Shown here: in pieces, positions 61,617 through 64,000 of the stretch
Numbering within the stretch: position 1 is the first letter of the stretch
Layout of the letters: each line of letters begins with the position of its first letter
NCBI RefSeq assembly: GCF_003675875.1
Contig: NZ_RCDI01000001.1
Coordinates: forward strand, 1,302,001-1,366,000
Direction: 5' to 3'
DNA length: 64,000 nt
DNA from: Halostella limicola
Lineage (GTDB): Archaea > Halobacteriota > Halobacteria > Halobacteriales > Natronoarchaeaceae
The notes under the pieces: model-generated
The model's input: only the letters and a program-made list of their open reading frames with translations
What the model was told of the DNA's origin: nothing
Databases searched by the model: none
Position numbers and translations under genes: made by a program

Positions 61617-62708
61617 TCAGTCGTCCGCGCTCGACCGGTCGAGGAACAGGTGGCGATCGATCTCGGCGTCGTGGTCGACGGCGTCGACCGTCTCGGTGGG
61701 CCACCGCCCGGACCGAGTGAGCACCTCGAACCCGTCGTCCGTGACGAGCACCGTGTCCTCGCTCTTCGCGCCCTGCACGGTCGGGTTCCAGGCGTAGCCC
61801 ATCGGCGTCGAGACCGTCCCGTCGTGGTCCGGCGTCGCGATCCACTCGCGTCCGGCGAACCCCGCGGCGCCGCCCTGGTGGTGGTGCTCCCACTCGCCCT
61901 CGTGGCCGACCGCGGCGTAGGCGTCCTGGACCGCCTCGAACACCGTCCCGGCGTCGTCGCCGTTCGCGGCCGCCTCCCGCGTCGCGGCCAGCGCCGTCGC
62001 CTCGACCCGCATCGCCGCCTCGTGGCGATCCGCCAGCCACTCCGGCGGGTCGAAGGCGACCGTCCGGGTGAGGCTGGCGTACAAGCCGCCGCTCTCCGCG
62101 GTGACCGACACCAGCGCGTAGTCGCCCAGTTCCTCCTTCTTCGGCGTGTAGTGGCGGTACCGCTGGGCGCGCTCCGCGCCGCCGACGAGGATCACCGGCG
62201 CTTCGATGTCGCGCGCCGACAGCGCGACCCGAAGGGCCGAGGCGACCTCGTGCTCGGTGTCGCCCGGTTCGATCTCCTTGCACACCGCCTCTACTGCGGC
62301 GGCCGCCTTCTGGCCGAGTCTGCGGTAGTTCTTCACGTCCTCGTCGGTGAGCGGGTGACGGAGCGGCGAGGCGTCGACCGTCTCGAAACCGGGCACGTCG
62401 AAGTCCGCGGCGGCCGGTTCCGGCGCGTGCGCCTTCACGCCGTCCGCGAGCGAGTCGGCGTACCAGTCCGTCTCGACGACGTCAACGCTGCCGTCGAGTT
62501 CCTCGTCGGCGAGGCGCTGTCCCTCGATGTTGTTCGTGACGACCGTGACGCCGTCGCCGTCGTACCCCGCCGCGGCGACGCCGACGTCGCCCGACCGGTC
62601 GACGACGTTGTCGCCCCCGGTGAGCCACGCGAAGCTGTTCGGCCGGGCGAACCAGACGGATTCGAGGTCGTTCTCCGCCAGATAGGCGTCGAGTCGGTCC
62701 TCTCGCAT
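61617..62708 (-). CDS. M24 (pita-bread) family protein lacking metal ligands
   Basis: The protein has 363 residues. An N-terminal creatinase-like domain (~1-120) precedes a pita-bread domain (~125-345). In active M24 aminopeptidases two Asp, one His and two Glu bind metals. Here the first Asp position reads V-T-A-E (~203) and the second reads A-S-L-T-R (Ser ~212), so both aspartates are missing. His is present in H-H-H-Q-G-G (~277), Glu in K-S-E-D (~317) and E-V-L (~328). It is probably a non-peptidase homologue or a metal-independent enzyme, like creatinase. Confidence 0.82.
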   Translation of the reverse strand: MREDRLDAYLAENDLESVWFARPNSFAWLTGGDNVVDRSGDVGVAAAGYDGDGVTVVTNNIEGQRLADEELDGSVDVVETDWYADSLADGVKAHAPEPAAADFDVPGFETVDASPLRHPLTDEDVKNYRRLGQKAAAAVEAVCKEIEPGDTEHEVASALRVALSARDIEAPVILVGGAERAQRYRHYTPKKEELGDYALVSVTAESGGLYASLTRTVAFDPPEWLADRHEAAMRVEATALAATREAAANGDDAGTVFEAVQDAYAAVGHEGEWEHHHQGGAAGFAGREWIATPDHDGTVSTPMGYAWNPTVQGAKSEDTVLVTDDGFEVLTRSGRWPTETVDAVDHDAEIDRHLFLDRSSADD

Positions 62709-62826
62709 GCTCGGAACCAGTCCGCACCCGCTCTTGAAGGCACCGGACGGGGCCGACCTCGGCGGTCGCCCGCCCCGCCGAAACCGGGCGACCTAAGTTT
62801 TCGAACGCCCGAGTTCCGAGGAGAGC

Positions 62827-63858
62827 ATGCCTTCCGCACTCCCCGACGGCGAGAAGCGGTTCCGGTGGCTCGCCGTCACCACGGCCGTCCTGACGTACCT
62901 GCTGATCCTGATCGGGATCTACACGGCGACCGCCGGGTTCGGCCTCACCTGCGAGGCACGGTGGCCGGTCTGTGACGGCGCCGTGTTCGGCCTGTTCCCC
63001 GCGAACTGGGGCAGCTTCGTCGAGTGGTTCCACCGCCTCGTGGCGATGATCTCCGGATTCGCCATCCTCGGCCTGGCGGTCTCGGCCTGGCGCGGCGGCC
63101 GGTCGCGGCGGGTGCGCTATGCGACGGCGGCGGCGACGCTCATCCTCCCCAGCCAGATCGTCCTCGGCGCGCTCACCGTCACGCGGTACGAACTGCTGAT
63201 CCTCGCGGCGCATTTCACCACCGCCTTGCTGATCTTCCTGCCGGTGACGGCGGTCGCGGTCTGGTCGCTCGACGGGAGCGACGCCGCGGACGCCGGTCGG
63301 TTGGCGGTCGTCGCCGCCGTCCCGCCGGTCGCCCTCGCGCTCGTCGTCGCCGCCGCGGCGGGGGCGCTCGACGGCGAGTCGGTCGCCCGCACTGCCGTCC
63401 CCCTCGCCGCGTTTGCGCTGGCGACCGGGCTCGCAGTCCACGCTCTCGCCGACGGGTCGAACCGCTCCCGCGCCCGAACCGCGCTCGGCGGGGCAATCCC
63501 CCTGCTCCTGCTCGCCGGCGTCCTCACTCCCGGCGTCGTCGTCGCCTCTCTCCCGGCGACGATCGCATACTACGCGGCGAGTCTCGCCGCACTGGCCGCG
63601 CTGGTCGCCGCGGCGCTCTGGTTCACCGAGAGCGACATCGCGGGACCGCTCCGTCGCGTCCGCGCCGTCGTCGCCGGCGCCGCCCTCGCGCTCGCCGTCC
63701 AGTTGCTGCTCAGTCGCGTCTGGCCGATCCCCGATACGGACGCGGTCGTGCTGGTGCTCGATCTGTTCGTCCTCGGCGCGGCCGCAGTCGCGTTCCGGTT
63801 GAACTCGCGGCTCGACCGCGCGGACCCGCCGGGCGGCCGCGCCGCAGGCGGCGACTGA
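62827..63858 (+). CDS. CtaA/COX15-family heme A synthase-like membrane protein
   Basis: The protein has 343 residues with about eight hydrophobic helices. The N-terminal half matches COX15/CtaA: helix 1, an extracellular C-E-A-R-W-P-V-C-D cysteine pair (~39-46), E-W-F-H-R-L-V-A (heme-ligand His ~67) and L-I-L-A-A-H-F-T-T (His ~127). The second half keeps the helices but has no clear matching His pair, so the second heme site may be absent. It would serve heme A supply for terminal oxidase. No oxidase genes are in the window. Confidence 0.85.
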   Translation: MPSALPDGEKRFRWLAVTTAVLTYLLILIGIYTATAGFGLTCEARWPVCDGAVFGLFPANWGSFVEWFHRLVAMISGFAILGLAVSAWRGGRSRRVRYATAAATLILPSQIVLGALTVTRYELLILAAHFTTALLIFLPVTAVAVWSLDGSDAADAGRLAVVAAVPPVALALVVAAAAGALDGESVARTAVPLAAFALATGLAVHALADGSNRSRARTALGGAIPLLLLAGVLTPGVVVASLPATIAYYAASLAALAALVAAALWFTESDIAGPLRRVRAVVAGAALALAVQLLLSRVWPIPDTDAVVLVLDLFVLGAAAVAFRLNSRLDRADPPGGRAAGGD

Positions 63859-63976
63859 GTCCGACGAATTGAATTTTCGCCGATCGACCGAGAATAATAC
63901 TCCACTTGCCCAGATCGAGGGGGCGTCCGTCCTGTGAGCGCCCCGGTCGGGGCGTCCGAGAGCGAGAGAAAGCTGA

Positions 63977-63985
63977 TTTTATATA
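63977..63985 (+). promoter_or_regulatory. Probable TATA element of a gene beyond the right edge
   Basis: TTTTATATA at 63977-63985, preceded by purine-rich GAGAAAGCTGA (BRE-like), is a strong haloarchaeal promoter. Nothing downstream of it is in the window, so it likely drives the next plus-strand gene. Confidence 0.5.
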
Positions 63986-64000
63986 CGCGTCGCGGCTTGA

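Overview
The window is chromosomal DNA from an extremely halophilic archaeon (class Halobacteria). The sequence is very GC-rich with strong G/C at third codon positions, and the predicted proteins are highly acidic. Other haloarchaeal markers are ribosomal protein S8e, Cdc48, RadB, a Bat-type regulator with a C-terminal HTH_10 domain, HalOD1 and DUF7344-type small regulators, Tat-exported lipoproteins, an intron-bearing elongator tRNA-Met, and many tiny zinc-finger proteins. Promoters look archaeal: several genes have an AT-rich TATA element about 27 bp before the start codon, as expected for leaderless mRNAs. I see no rRNA, CRISPR array, transposase, integrase or prophage, and no defence island. 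This is core genome with many lineage-specific small genes.

Layout. 1-8.6 kb: housekeeping and metabolic genes (GTPBP1-like GTPase, J-domain membrane protein, FMN-dependent lactate-oxidising-type enzyme, pyrF, HAD hydrolase, acetamidase/formamidase, S8e), with several convergent pairs whose stop codons overlap. 8.7-14.7 kb: a phosphate locus, with an AbrB-PhoU regulator divergent from pstS-pstC-pstA-pstB-phoU. 14.7-21.2 kb: small regulators, kptA (RNA 2'-phosphotransferase), zinc fingers, a lipoprotein, tRNA-Met with intron and a TVP38-type membrane protein. 21.4-24.5 kb: B12-dependent ribonucleotide reductase nrdJ. 25.3-29.3 kb: the trpD-F-E-G operon, preceded by a paired TGTACA operator candidate. 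29.4-40.2 kb: tRNA-Val, monothiol glutaredoxin, a DUF4097 lipoprotein, a 1048-residue PAS/GAF/Bat regulator, HalOD1, a lycopene-cyclase-domain protein, a CBS protein with a possible ribosome-hibernation tail, and radB divergent from an RNase H-fold protein. 40.4-47.2 kb: Mn catalase, larC (nickel-pincer cofactor), cdc48 and a secreted Ig-like protein. 47.3-54.5 kb: a DMT exporter and a complete dipeptide/oligopeptide ABC operon. 54.6-64 kb: RNase H, a response regulator, TrmB, zinc fingers, a Ca/cation antiporter, malic enzyme, a lamin-tail lipoprotein, an M24-fold protein lacking metal ligands, and a CtaA/COX15 protein.

The most interesting non-gene signal is a family of short palindromes with tiny loops, often GAA on one strand and commonly containing GCGAAGC. 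They cluster between rps8e and the AbrB-PhoU gene. Similar hairpins also lie in frame inside nrdJ, trpF and pyrF, where they encode hydrophilic segments that look like insertions. Second is the TGTACA pair upstream of trpD, which matches the TRP-box consensus known from methanogen TrpY. Third is a 12-codon ORF that bridges pstC and pstA by start/stop overlaps.

The window is compact. Convergent genes share stop codons (TTAG, CTAG, TTAA), the trp genes overlap by 4 nt, and the peptide-transporter genes overlap by 8 nt at three successive junctions. Coordinates of small genes below 60 codons were read directly from the sequence.
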